Below, in pieces: positions 1 through 10,166 of a stretch of 64,000 nucleotides of DNA. Within the stretch, counting starts at the first letter, position 1. Every line of letters starts with the position of its first letter. The stretch is from Gadus chalcogrammus. Lineage: Eukaryota > Chordata > Actinopteri > Gadiformes > Gadidae. Made by a program: the position numbers and the translations under genes. Under the pieces are notes generated by a model. The model was not told where the DNA came from. It saw only the letters and a program-made list of their open reading frames with translations, and made no database searches. The stretch lies in assembly GCF_026213295.1 (NCBI RefSeq), contig NC_079413.1:17246026-17310025 (forward strand), written 5' to 3'.

Positions 1-125
1 ATTAAATTCCATACACTAATATATAACGATCAGCAAACTGGAATCAAACGGGATTTTTATGCTATTGCTATGTTTCCAAATGTGATTGGTGCGGTTGATT
101 GTACCCATGTGCGTATGAAGCCACC

Positions 126-300
126 CAACCTAGTCGCCAAGAAAAAACGTCAGTGGTGTACGTTTCCATGAACACTGGATACGTAGCATTTCAACGTAAA
201 AAATAGCGTGTTATACCTACGGTATCCACGTGTGCCGCTGTGGAGGCGGGTTTCGGGGTTTGGGTTTCACGGCTTTCGCGGCAAATTGTGGACACGATTG

Positions 301-341
<41 letters not shown>

Positions 342-1248
342 GGGGGGGGGGAGACTGTTGTTGACCGGGGAGGGGGGGGGGGGGGGGGAGACACGTTTGT
401 TGAGGGGGGACGACGACACACGATTGTAGGGGGGGGGGGGGGGACACGTTAGTTGAAGGGGGGGGGGGGACACGTTTGTTGAGGGGGGGGGGGACACGTT
501 TGTAGGGGGGGGGCACGCTCGACAACGAGAGTTGGTTTTTATTGAACGCTCGACAACGAGAGTTGGTTTTTATTGAACGAGACTTCAACACGGAACAGCT
601 GCGCGAAACGATGGTCACGTCACTCTCGGTGACGGTGTCGACAATAATGAACACACGAACAATGTTAATAGAACAACACACAACCACATAACATCCCGAA
701 CCCATTAACCCCACTTAATCCTAACAACAAAACAAGTTAACAAAAGCCCCATTTGTCAACTGAGAACCCCAATTCCCAGAATCCCCCGCGGCTACGGAAC
801 ACTGCGTGGCTTATATTAATCTTTATTATCTGAATGGGAAATGCAATATTTTAGGACAGATACACCATTAAACGCGTTTCTAATGACATTTCTAGCGAGA
901 AATGTACATTTTCCTTACATAATCTTCAGTCAGTGAATGTGTATTATCTTTATTAATCTTTATTATCTGAATGGGAAATGCAATATTTTAGGACCGATTC
1001 ACCGTTAAACGTGTTTCTAATAACATTTCTAGCGAGAAATATACTTTTTAATTGCATAATCTTCAGTCAGTGATTGTGTCTGATCTTTAGTTTTATAGTT
1101 ATTAGGAGTTGATCGGCTCGCTCGCATGTTTCAACGACGTCAGGTTGCTTTCGCTAAACTAGCAGCTCACGTGCTTCCTGCGTTTGTGTTATTAAACTGT
1201 TACTTTACGTAACTTTTAATGATATCATCTTGTTAGAAACACGTATAT
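126..1248 (+). repeat. Left 1.1-kb inverted arm of fold-back element 1
   Basis: It matches 3229-4330 in reverse complement. Starting from the outer end it contains the terminal repeat, a stretch of long G runs (about 305-520), and a segment duplicated in tandem (about 800-930 and 935-1060) around TTATCTGAATGGGAAATGC and TAGCGAGAAAT. A proline-rich reading frame is open on the minus strand (217-714) because of the G runs. It is probably not a gene. Confidence 0.85.
305..520 (+). repeat. G-run minisatellite, quadruplex-prone
   Basis: Repeated short units of the form ACACGTTTGTTGA or ACACGTTAGTTGA are separated by runs of 8 to about 35 G. The mirror copy with C runs is at about 3965-4150 in the other arm. 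Confidence 0.8.
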
Positions 1249-1256
1249 CTGAGAGC

Positions 1257-1346
1257 CAACCCAGTCGCCAAAATCATACCTACGTTGACAGTGTACGTTT
1301 CGTGAACACTGGATTACGTCGCATTTCAACATAAAATAGCGTGTTA
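1257..1346 (+). repeat. Internal copy of the fold-back terminus
   Basis: CAACCCAGTCGCC starts at 1257 and is followed by sequence like the first 90 bases of the element (GTGTACGTTTC, GAACACTGGAT, GCATTTCAAC, AAAATAGCGTGTTATA). It is diverged from both outer ends and in the same direction as the left end, just inside the left arm. It suggests that a related element inserted in, or recombined with, this one. Confidence 0.7.
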
Positions 1347-1347
1347 T

Positions 1348-1437
1348 ACACACACACACACACACGCACGCACATGCACAGACACACACACACAAGCACA
1401 CACACGCACGCACAGACACACGCACACACGCACACAG
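1348..1437 (+). repeat. Imperfect CA microsatellite
   Basis: CA dinucleotides with scattered CG and TG variants directly follow the internal terminus copy. Confidence 0.9.
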
Positions 1438-1683
1438 TGCATTTCGCAACAAAAAAATATTCCCTCAAATATTATTACTTTCAAAACGTTGGCCAAAATG
1501 GCCAATAATATCTTTTTTTTTTGGGATGCTTCTAGGACATTTTGGGTGGATTTTGAACGGTATGTGGGGGGCACGTTTTTTGCAGGACCTGGCAACCCTG
1601 CGCTGTTGCCCGAGATCTGGATCCACCCCGGCGTGGTGCCGTCTCCTTTTGACCTTTTGACCCCAGACTTCTGGGGGAATAGC

Positions 1684-2307
1684 TGAATCAATTCATTAGT
1701 CAATCAGAAGCATGTAAATATCTTTCCGGTGGCGTTAGAGGACGAACAAGGTGTCCTTCAACATCTACGCTTCCAGGCGATTGCAACGGTGCCACACATG
1801 AGCATATTCGAACATGTTTAATGGTAGTAATTAGCTGTCGAAATTGGAGGCCTTAATCAATACTGAGCAGCTATTGATTTGCTTCCCGATAAAGATTTGT
1901 CACAAATGACATGTTATTTAGCATCTACACGTTGAGCTGAGTCCAATGACACCAAGAACGACACTCTAGCTAATGGTAACATGTATTTTACATGGTACAC
2001 CTAGGTCTAGGACATGATCTCGGTGTAGCAAGAGGCCGAGCTTGATCTCATTGGACTCAGCTTAACGTGTAGATGCTAATTAACATGTAATTTGTCAAAA
2101 ATCTCCATCGGGAAGCAAATCTATAGCTGGTCATTATTGATAAAGGCCTCCAAAATCGACAGCTAATTACTACCCCGAAACATATTCAAATATGATCATG
2201 TGTGGCACTGTTGAAATCGTCTCGAAACGTAGATGTCAAAGGACACCTTGTTTGCTCTGTTGCACCACCGGGAAGATATTTTCATACTTCTAATGGATTG
2301 ATTCATA
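1684..2307. mobile_element. Hairpin MITE-like insertion inside fold-back element 1
   Basis: Two arms of about 250 bases (about 1684-1945 and 2058-2307) are reverse complements with moderate divergence and surround a core of about 110 bases. It falls near a sequence that occurs twice, at about 1632-1673 and 2661-2702 (GGCGTGGTGCCG, CCTTTTGACCTTTTGACC). It has no coding potential. Confidence 0.6.
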
Positions 2308-3107
2308 TTTTAAGGTTCTCGGAGTGAGACTTTAAGTGGCTGCAGCAGAAGTGTTGAGACGAAAGATGATATCAAGAGATTTATAGAATATTCCCATTCA
2401 CATTATGATTCTTCGTCGTAACATCCGACCAAACATCCTTTACATTCACAGAGCGAAGATTATGAAAGTCCAGGCTCAGCAAGTGCTCCATCTCGTTGCA
2501 CCTGCACCCAGCGGCTCGCTTGCAAGATTTTGGCCTGAAGTTCTTCCCAGACCTATACCCTAACAGTCCAATATGCATATCTGAGAATCAGGCCTCTCTT
2601 CAACAATGACAAAATGTAATGAGAGAAATACAGATTCACTTTTTGTTATCTCATAAGCGGCGTGGTGCCGGCTCCTTTTGACCTTTTGACCCCAGACTTC
2701 AAAGACGTGGCCACAGGCCAGCGGTGTCTACACACATTAAGCCACAAATGTACACCTCCATCCTGCAAAAAATGGGGCCTAGAAACTAACCTCTGTCTTA
2801 TGTACATTGACTGTACTGTTGGAGGTCACGCCCCTTTTCCAGCCTTTTCGAGATAGCTAGGGATGCTAAAATGTTGACACACATTTCCCGGGGCCCCGAG
2901 AACGACATATGCAAGATTTGTAGTTCTAGCCCATAGAGAAAAAAAGTTTTCCCAAATGGACTGTCATTTGGACAAAGCCCCTTCAGAAGTGTTGCCTGCG
3001 AGATGGTTCAGAATGTGGTGGAAAAAAAGTTTTTGAGATAGGAAGGTCCTACCGCCCTGAAATTTGAATACCATATTCTAGGGCCTAACTGGGACCCCCG
3101 CACCGAA

Positions 3108-3227
3108 ACTTGGCCCGGTCGGACCCCGAGGGCAGGAAGGGGGGGCCTGCCCTCGGGGTCTGACCGGGCCAAGTCTCGGGCAGGAAGGGCCCCCCCTTCC
3201 TGCCCTCGGGGTCCGACCGGGCCAAGT
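3108..3227. repeat. GC-rich palindrome
   Basis: ACTTGGCCCGGTC at 3108 is mirrored by GACCGGGCCAAGT ending at 3227. The arms are about 40 bases, and a third, partial copy (GGCCTGCCCTCGGGGTC) lies between them. It could form a strong hairpin. Confidence 0.85.
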
Positions 3228-3228
3228 G

Positions 3229-4330
3229 GGATATACGTGTTTCTAACAAGATGATATCATTAAAAGTTACATAAAGTAACAGTTTAATAACACAAACGCA
3301 GGAAGCACGTGAGCTGCTAGTTTAGCGAAAGCAACCTGACGTCGTTGAAACATGCGAGCGAGCCGATCAACTCCTAATAACTATAAAACTAAAGATCAGA
3401 CCCAATCACTGACTGAAGATTATGCAATTAAAAAGTATATTTCTCGCTAGAAATGTTATTAGAAACACGTTTAACGGTGAATCGGTCCTAAAATATTGCA
3501 TTTCCCATTCAGATAATAAAGATTAATAAAGATCATACACATTCACTGACTGAAGATTATGTAAGGAAAATGTACATTTCTCGCTAGAAATGTCATTAGA
3601 AACGCGTTTAATGGTGTATCTGTCCAAAAATATTGCATTTCCCATTCAGGTAATAAAGATTAATATAAGCTACGCAGTGTTCCGGAGCCGCGGGGAATTC
3701 TGGGAATTGGGGTTCTCAGTTGATAAATGGGGCTTTTGTTAACTTGTTTTGTTGTTAGGATTAAGTGGGGTTAATGGGTTCGGGATGTTATGTGGTTGTG
3801 TGTTGTTCTATTAACATTGTTCGTGTGTTCATTATTGTCGACACCGTCACCGAGAGTGACGTGACCATCGTTTCGCGCAGCTGTTCCGTGTTGAAGTCTC
3901 GTTCAATAAAAACCAACTCTCGTTGTCGAGCGTTCAATAAAAACCAACTCTCGTTGTCGAGCGTGCCCCCCCCCCTACAAACGTGTCTCCCCCCCCTCAA
4001 CAAACGTGTCCCCCCCCCCCCCCCCTTCAACTAACGTGTCCTCCCCCCCCCCCCCCCCCCTACAATCGTGCGTCGTCGTCCCCCCTCAACAAACGTGTCT
4101 CCCCCCCCCCCCCCCCTCCCCGATCAACAACAGTCTCCCCCCCCCCCCACTAAACAATCGTGTCCACAATTTGCCGCGAAAGCCGTGAAACCCAAACCCC
4201 GAAACCCGCCTCCACAGCGGCACACGTGGATACCGTAGGTATAACACGCTATTTTTTACGTTGAAATGAACACGTATCCAGTGTTCATGGAAACGTACAC
4301 CACTGACGTTTTTTCTTGGCGACTGGGTTG
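3229..4330 (-). repeat. Right 1.1-kb inverted arm of fold-back element 1
   Basis: Reverse-complement partner of 126-1248. Differences between the arms are few and lie mainly in the lengths of the C/G homopolymer runs, so the arms are young or kept alike by gene conversion. Confidence 0.85.
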
Positions 4331-4539
4331 AGCCACCATCTATTAATGATTACGCGTACATCAACCGCAAAAGCTACCATTCAGTTAATGTTCAGATTAT
4401 TTGCGATGCCAGAATGTCAATCCTGAACATGGTAGCCCGATGGCCTGGGGGCACGCACGATTCTTTTATTTTCCAAAATAGCAACGTTGGGCATCGTCTA
4501 CATCAGGGCGCACTACATGGTCAGAGTCATCTCGGTGAG

Positions 4540-4971
4540 TTACGCTGCAGTCGCACTGCACCGGCTTCCTCCCGTTTCTTGCTTGGCCGGCTTCACAGCC
4601 GCAACACGTTTTTTGGTGATGAGCTTCATGTCGGACCATTTTTTCTTCACCTTATTCGGAATTAAATAACTTTAACGGAATACAAACAATAGCATATATG
4701 TGAAATGTTTTAAGCTGGATAACAGAAGTTGTACATTTAATTTATTATTTAATTAATTTAATTAACAAACCTCTTCCGTAGCCCGACGAACATTGGAAAC
4801 AATATTCACTGCAACAGTTATTTCCTTCCATATAGCATTCTTTTGCTGGCCTTTAATGCCAGCTTTTAGGCTACCAAATAAAACCAGACGGTTCGCATCC
4901 ACCAGTGACCCGAGCGTCTCCATTTGGGTCTCGGAAAAATTCCTCTATTTTACCGTTGGACGTTTCTCCAT
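4540..4971 (-). pseudogene. Harbinger Myb/SANT-like DNA-binding protein, two exons
   Basis: Exon 1 runs 4971 to 4771 (67 codons) from an ATG. It contains METLGSLVDANRLVLFGSLK and a following helix-rich stretch, typical of the Harbinger Myb/SANT-like protein. A TAG stop at 4945-4947 interrupts it at codon 9, just before the domain. A GT donor follows at 4770 and an AG acceptor precedes exon 2 at 4650, which continues in phase as VKKKWSDMKLITKKRVAAVK and stops at 4540-4542. The family helps bring the transposase to the transposon ends and the nucleus. The premature stop makes this copy a pseudogene unless translation starts at a later ATG. Confidence 0.72.
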
Positions 4972-5197
4972 GTCGTAAAAGTTGGGGGCGAGACTTCTGA
5001 AGACGTGCTTTTATATGGGCGTGTTACGTTCATTACGATCGATCTCAGCCGCCGTATTTATCAACGCCAAGATCCTTCGTACGCTGGGATTGGTGTGATA
5101 CGAAGGTTTCGTAAATCTCACGTGGGTACTATCGTAAGATGAATCATGCGTTCAGATTTGCGCTCATTTCTACGTTCGTTTGATAAATGAGGGCCAA

Positions 5198-5755
5198 TGT
5201 GTGGTCACTTTCAGGCAGAGAAGGTTGTGTAATGGAGTGTGAGGTTGGACCCAATAACAGCATAGACCGAGACCAGTGTTGGAACAGTTCAATGGTTTGA
5301 TTGTCCAGAAACAGAATCCAAGATTACCGGAACAAGACAAGGAGCGAGCAGGCAAGGGGTCGGCAACGGGAGGGCAGGTAGGCGAGGGGCAGGAGACTGG
5401 GAAGCAGACAGGGCGGCTGGGACTTAACAGGCGGGTGGTCAGACAGCCGAGGGTTCGACAACGGGAGGGCAGACAGGGAGGCGAGGAGCACGAAACAGGG
5501 AAGCAGACAGGGCGGCAGGGACTTGACGACAGGCGGGTGGTCAGACAGGCGAGAGATCGAAAGCAGGGAGGATCAGCGTTGTAGAATAGTTCTGGAGTTG
5601 CGGGAAAGCTCTGTGAGTACGAGAGACGATCTGGCAGAGACTGAGTGGAGAGAGAGGATTTATATAGAGGGATCACAGGTGGAGGTGGTTGGGTTAATTA
5701 GGGGAGATCAGGGTGGGAGGCAGGTTAATGGGAAAACCAGGAGCGGATCATGACA
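5198..5755 (-). mobile_element. Solo LTR (probable Ty3/gypsy), minus strand
   Basis: Read on the minus strand it starts TGTCATGATCCGC and ends near ACCACACA. A TATA-like CTATATAAATCC lies about 100 bases in. The body holds two tandem units of about 110 bases rich in CCCTGTCTGC. I see no internal coding region beside it, so it is most likely a solo LTR. No clear target duplication is visible, so the outer limits are approximate. Confidence 0.6.
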
Positions 5756-6489
5756 GGTTGATACAGAGGAGCACTTCCTTTTACATTGTAAAAAGTATGA
5801 CATTTTAAGACAGATATACTTCACCAAATTACAAATCTATATTCCGGATTTTGCAGACATGGAGCTTAAGGACAAAATAGCAATTATTCTTGATGAAGGT
5901 CCTTCTGCTTCCCTGGCAGCACAATGGGCCCTATCTTGCATCCGGCGCAATTGACTTAATCACTGGCGCATTTGTCGTTGCTAGTTTGCAACTGGCGCAG
6001 AGCGTTCTGCGAAAGGAGGAGGCGTGTTCTGGCGCAAACGTTTCCTGGTGCTATTTTGTAGTTTCAGAAACCACTTGTGCCACAAACCAGGAAATACCTG
6101 GTTTAAAGTCAGTGGCGCGTTGTTCAGATGCTATTTTAAGGGCGCATGCATAATGTTGCTTGTGCACCTCACGCATACACTTTGCTTCTCTCATCTACCT
6201 AGCCACAAATTCTTGGTAAATTATTTGGGAAAGAACAGCTGATACAGCGGTAATAAGTTGTACTTTTAAATCAATGCATCTGCACCGTACAGCAAACACA
6301 TATTTTCTTGGCATAGACATCGTGTACATGCCCATAATTTTTAGGATTGATGAGTATTTCATCGTGAGATTGTTTTACCTTGTTTTACATTGTTTTACCA
6401 CGAGTGACTGTTAAAAAGAATGAATGAATGCGGGCATGCGTGTGTGTATGTGTAAAATAATTAATGAATGCGCACGCACATGTGTGCGT

Positions 6490-7775
6490 CAGGGGTGTGA
6501 ATCTTTGGCTTCAGACGATTCAATTCGATTAACGATTCAGTAGTTGGCGATTCGATTCAAGGACAATTATTTTTTTTTGGAACGATTCGATTCTGTAAAC
6601 CACGATTCGATTCAGTAACTTTGAACCAAAATTCTATATCCGTGAAATAAACATGCAATAATGTGGCACCCTGTCATGGGTAGATGTGTTGGAGCGTCTT
6701 GAACTAGGTGGAAAATCACTCAGGAGCCGACGAGAAGTTTGGAAAAAGATGGGATCTTTTATTTTCCCAATTTAAGGCCCATAAGGCAATAAAAATAAAA
6801 CGAAAATCAACAAAAAGAAAAATACTTTTCACTAAACAAACTGAATGGGCTTGAGAGTCACAAAAACATAAATTCGAAATTAGGCATACTGGACCTTTAT
6901 ATTATTGCTAGATTTTGGCATAGCCAAAATATACAAAAACTGCAATAAACATAATTACAAAAACTCGGGGTCACTTCCGGTTTACCCGGAAGTTATGACG
7001 TTAATTTAAACCCCGTTGACGCGGCAGCACACATTCCCTAATACAAGACGAGACGCTGAGAAGACGAACATTTATGCTGTGTTAACATGTAGGCCTAACT
7101 TTTAAACTGAATAAACAAACCTGGAATTTGACAACGACATACTTGTTTGAATGGTTATTGCAACAGAACAGGTGACGTTAATGGTAAATGGTATTAAACA
7201 CAACGTTGTAATGATGGTACTTGCAAGATTGTATTAAACTGCCGTAGCGCGCATGATAAATGACATGGTTGATAAATGTTTTTAAAACAGTAGGAAGGTA
7301 ACGGAATACATAGTCGGACAAGACAAACACACACAGGCAACATTGACGGAAGCTATGCTCCCCGTCACACACCCCTTGTCAATTTTACCATTATTATTTG
7401 CGAAGCCAAAATGCTTCCACACTTTGGATTTCAAGTTTGCTGGTGCATTAACAATCTCGCTGCCGCTCTCTGCCATGTTTGAAATGCACCAGTAGAGGGT
7501 GAGGGAGAAAAAAAAACTCTCGTGGGACTTCCTTGCAAGCTGACTAGCTGATGACAGAGTTACGGATTACCGAGCTGCACTTCACAAAAAAAACGTGTAA
7601 ACTAAGTCTTAAAACATTAATCATAATCGATTAATACGATTTAAAGCATTTATATCGATTATTGGTGAAGCCAAAGCGATTCATTCTATTTATTTATTTT
7701 AGCAGATCGATTTAGTTGAATCGGTAGGACTGACAATCGATTCATTGATGCATCGCATCAATCGTTACACCCTTA
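6490..7775 (-). mobile_element. hAT element, internally deleted
   Basis: Ends are CAGGGGTGTGAAT and ATCGTTACACCCTTA. An exact 8-bp duplication GTGTGCGT lies at 6482-6489 and 7776-7783, as in the hAT superfamily. Subterminal stretches are rich in ATCGATT/CGATTC motifs. A fragment of the transposase N-terminus remains at 7372-7476 on the minus strand; the rest of the gene is missing. Confidence 0.85.
7372..7476 (-). pseudogene. hAT transposase N-terminal fragment (BED finger start)
   Basis: From an ATG at 7476 it reads MAESGSEIVN, then KSKVWKHFGF and a short run to GKIDK. This resembles the start of a ZBED-type BED zinc finger (the W and F aromatic pair), but the cysteines and histidine that would follow are gone: the frame runs into unrelated sequence after codon 35. 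It fits a hAT element that lost most of its gene by internal deletion. Confidence 0.6.
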
Positions 7776-8266
7776 GTGTGCGTCCATCTGTTTAAACACA
7801 AGCAAACTAAACACGTAACCCATAATACAGTCCATGGCAATGTATATTAATGGGGGGACACAGGCATATTAGGAACATGAATCGATAATGATAATGCATA
7901 CAATACAGATAAGAAACTGTTTATAATGTATTGCGTAGCCTATATATATCATTAAATAGAACCACAGTTGCCTCATATCATACGTTATATCATATAAGTT
8001 TTCTTTGATACAATTTATTTGAGGACTCAGTATTTCTGAAGTTGTGGAAGAAAACCTTATTCCATGTGTGAATTAGGCCATATTATTTGGCCATAAACTG
8101 ATACATTTGAAGTTTGAAATTCATGTGCATCTGTCTCATCGGAGACCGCAGACGCGCAGTCAAAATATCAACTCGTCAGATTCAAATGCGCTCATGGCTC
8201 TTAAAGGGGATGGGAGCTGGCACTTTCATTGGTTTATTGCACGTTACGCCTAAACCACACCTACGG

Positions 8267-8733
8267 CAAGGCAAGGCAACTTTATTTATATAGCACTTTT
8301 CATACACAAGGCAGACTCAAAGTGCTTCACATCTAAACATTGTCATACAATAAAATAAAATAATAGATAAGTAAAAGAAAAACATATGCAAAGAAATGGG
8401 TAAAATAGAAAGTTAAAAAGGCATTTTAGTATTAAAATAGAAAATAAAGGCAAAGTTAAAAAAGCTTTTTAGAAAGTGCAATGTATTTAAGATTTAGCAG
8501 AAAGCTATAGCAAACATAAAAGTCTTCAGTCTTGTTTTAAAGGTGCTCAGAGTTGGGGCAAGTCTTAAATCCTCTGGGAGTTTATTCCAGTTATTTGTTG
8601 CATAGTAACTAAATCCTGCTTTCCCATGTTTTGTGTTTACTCTGGGGATAATTAACAGATTGGTCTCAGAGCTTCTTAGTGGTCTAGAAGGCTGATGTAG
8701 TGGAAGCATATCAGTTAAATATTTTGGGCCTAA
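8267..8733 (-). mobile_element. L2-type LINE 3' fragment
   Basis: The last 71 codons of ORF2 (8709 to 8494, ending FKTRLKTFMFAIAFC) and the 3' untranslated tail (TATATAAATAAAGTTGCC) are nearly identical to the end of the L2-type element at 36300-36760. It is a 5'-truncated insertion within the Harbinger element. Confidence 0.85.
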
Positions 8734-8928
8734 GCTACTTCAGACCAACCCTTTTTAGATATGCGCCTGGCGCAAGAGTCATTTTTTGCGCCGGTAAACT
8801 AGCGACATCGCCGTAGAACCGCCCACAAAGCTACTTGAGCTTGGCGCTTCTCACTTGCGTTTCAGACCGTTAAATTGGGCCCAGTATGTCCTGAAATGTC
8901 ATAACCCGAGAGATTCAGTCTGACTTTT

Positions 8929-8975
8929 TATTATTTTATTATTGTTGTTATTATTATTATTATTATAATTATCTG
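8929..8975 (+). repeat. ATT microsatellite
   Basis: Mostly ATT units in the 3' untranslated region of the split LINE. Confidence 0.85.
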
Positions 8976-9604
8976 TTATTTGTACTGTGGCAACCCGCTC
9001 CTCGAATGAGCCGGGTTCCAGGTATAAATCATGCTTGGCAGTGTGGGTTAAGCCATTAAAGGCATTTATTGCAGACAACTTAAATCAAACAAAGGAAACG
9101 CGGTCTCTAGGGCCTTCGTGGGCCTCTAGCCTCTCGCGGACACGAGCACTTCCTCCTTCCTCACTCCCGTCCCTGGGGGGTATACCACGAACCTCGCTGA
9201 ACATACCCAGGCTTTCTTGGGAAAACCTGGATCGACAGAGCCGCAACTCGCAATCAGAGTTAAATGGTACCACGAAGCTCACTTTAGATTCAATTAGTTG
9301 AACCAGGTTTTCCGCTTTAGGGTCAGTGCGCGTTCACTTGAAAGGGGCGTTTTTTGCGTCATTTTTCTCACCTTTACGATAGATCAAGCAGTCTATAAGC
9401 GTATAAGTGAAATGATTCTGCATATTGTCTATAAAATAACTATGCCAAATGCACAATTGTACGCCATTAATCCAAATAGAATGATGATGATTTAAAAATG
9501 CATAAGCAACGTCCATCCTGCCTTATTCTATCATTTAGGGAATTCACTTTAAATACACCCTATGTAAGAAATGTATCGCATGTTTTCAACCGCTGAGATG
9601 TAGC

Positions 9605-9670
9605 GGCTGTAGCGTAGTGGATTAGTATAAGACCCGAACGCCAGCGACCGGGGTTAAAATTCGCCGGTCT
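9605..9670 (+). repeat. tRNA-like (SINE-head-like) sequence
   Basis: TAGCGTAGTGGATTAGTA resembles a pol III A box, and GGGGTTAAAATTCGCC about 35 bases on resembles a degenerate B box. It is not a complete tRNA: the acceptor stem does not pair. Confidence 0.4.
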
Positions 9671-9839
9671 ATTATCATGCATTTTACCCCCATAGATGTG
9701 GTGCCAGCACGGCCTTAAAAATATGGGTTCAAGTTCGAAATAAGCACAAAAATATAATTCCATAAGCTTTAGTGAATAAGTATTCCATATCCATGAGAAT
9801 TGGGACTTTTTAAGCTTCACATAAATTCGCGTCACTTGG

Positions 9840-9899
9840 TAGTCGAACCCCACGCGCAGAAATTCAAGACTGACGCGCTACCTCCACTCTAGCACTCTG
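9840..9899 (-). repeat. tRNA-Met-derived fragment, minus strand
   Basis: On the minus strand GGTAGCGCGTCAGTCT matches the D arm to anticodon stem of elongator tRNA-Met, and GGGGTTCGACTACC follows as a B-box-like T arm. It faces the tRNA-like sequence at 9605-9670. It is a pseudogene or SINE head, not a functional tRNA. Confidence 0.5.
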
Positions 9900-10166
9900 T
9901 CACGGAGACATACTGCGCAACAGTAAGCATTGTCTACATAAGGTCCAAAACGACGATCAAATAACGAGCACCCTCTGATGAGAATCTGTATCTCTCATGA
10001 AGAACCCCAATTTCGTTGTTTGCACAATGACAATAAAGTCTGAAATCTGAATATCGTCAGACAATGCCAAGGGATCGGTTCTGTGCCGTAAAACCCTCTG
10101 TATCCGGAGAGACGCCTGTACGAGAAGTGCGCCGAGGTCCACGGGAACACCCACAAATGGTGACGC

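Larger units (their letters stand above)
126..4330. mobile_element. Long-inverted-repeat (fold-back) element 1, 7-bp TSD
   Basis: The element starts CAACCTAGTCGCC and ends GGCGACTGGGTTG. It is flanked by AGCCACC at 119-125 and again at 4331-4337. Its arms are about 1.1 kb each (126-1248 and 3229-4330) and nearly identical in reverse orientation. The core (1249-3228) holds a second copy of the terminus, a CA repeat, a 620-bp hairpin, a GC palindrome and short direct repeats. I see no transposase, so it is probably non-autonomous. The superfamily is not certain: a 7-bp TSD with very long arms is unusual. Confidence 0.85.
1..4534 (+). pseudogene. Harbinger transposase (HARBI1-like DDE), split exon
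   Basis: Two pieces, 1-125 and 4338-4534, read as one frame once the insertion at 126-4330 and one copy of its 7-bp duplication are left out. The first piece has GAVDCTHVRMK, which carries the first catalytic aspartate of the DDE_4 nuclease. The second has INDYAYINRK, then VARWPGGTHDS with the second catalytic region and QNSNVG. The exon ends at 4534 with a GTGAGT donor. The third catalytic acidic residue would lie in a later exon that I do not find; the downstream sequence carries the minus-strand partner gene instead. Known Harbinger transposases cut and paste the element together with a Myb-like protein. The gene is disrupted and incomplete at both ends. Confidence 0.8.
1..5195 (+). mobile_element. 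PIF/Harbinger DNA transposon, 5'-cut by window edge
   Basis: Remains of an autonomous-type Harbinger. The transposase exon is on the plus strand (1-125 and 4338-4534) and a Myb/SANT-like gene is convergent on the minus strand (4540-4971), the usual two-gene layout of this superfamily. The right end near 5195 reads TGATAAATGAGGGCC, so on the minus strand it starts GGCCCTCATTTATCA, which fits a Harbinger terminal inverted repeat. The left end lies outside the window. A 4.2-kb fold-back element (126-4330) sits inside the transposase exon. An in-frame stop in the Myb gene and the insertion make it non-functional. Confidence 0.8.
5926..8882. mobile_element. PIF/Harbinger-type element, non-autonomous
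   Basis: The left end is GGGCCCTATCTTGCATCCG; the right end, read inward, is GGGCCCAATTTAACGG. The flanks AAT (5923-5925) and AGT (8883-8885) are a 3-bp duplication with one change. Leaving out the element and one copy keeps the host LINE frame. The subterminal regions are rich in GGCGCA motifs. It contains a hAT insertion (6490-7775) and an L2 tail (8267-8733). No transposase is seen. Confidence 0.72.

Noticed and set aside
217..714. 165-residue proline-rich frame on the minus strand
   Set aside because: It is produced by G/C homopolymer runs, mirrored in the other arm where it breaks off early, and has no domain.
1225..1703. Minus-strand Cys/Val-rich frames over 1348-1437
   Set aside because: Microsatellite translation only.
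5170..5753. Open frames on both strands (for example 5276-5584)
   Set aside because: They lie in a solo LTR with a tandem duplication; no family and no conserved start.
9838..9900. Functional tRNA gene
   Set aside because: D-arm and B-box similarity is present, but the acceptor stem and a proper anticodon loop are not; kept only as a tRNA-derived fragment.
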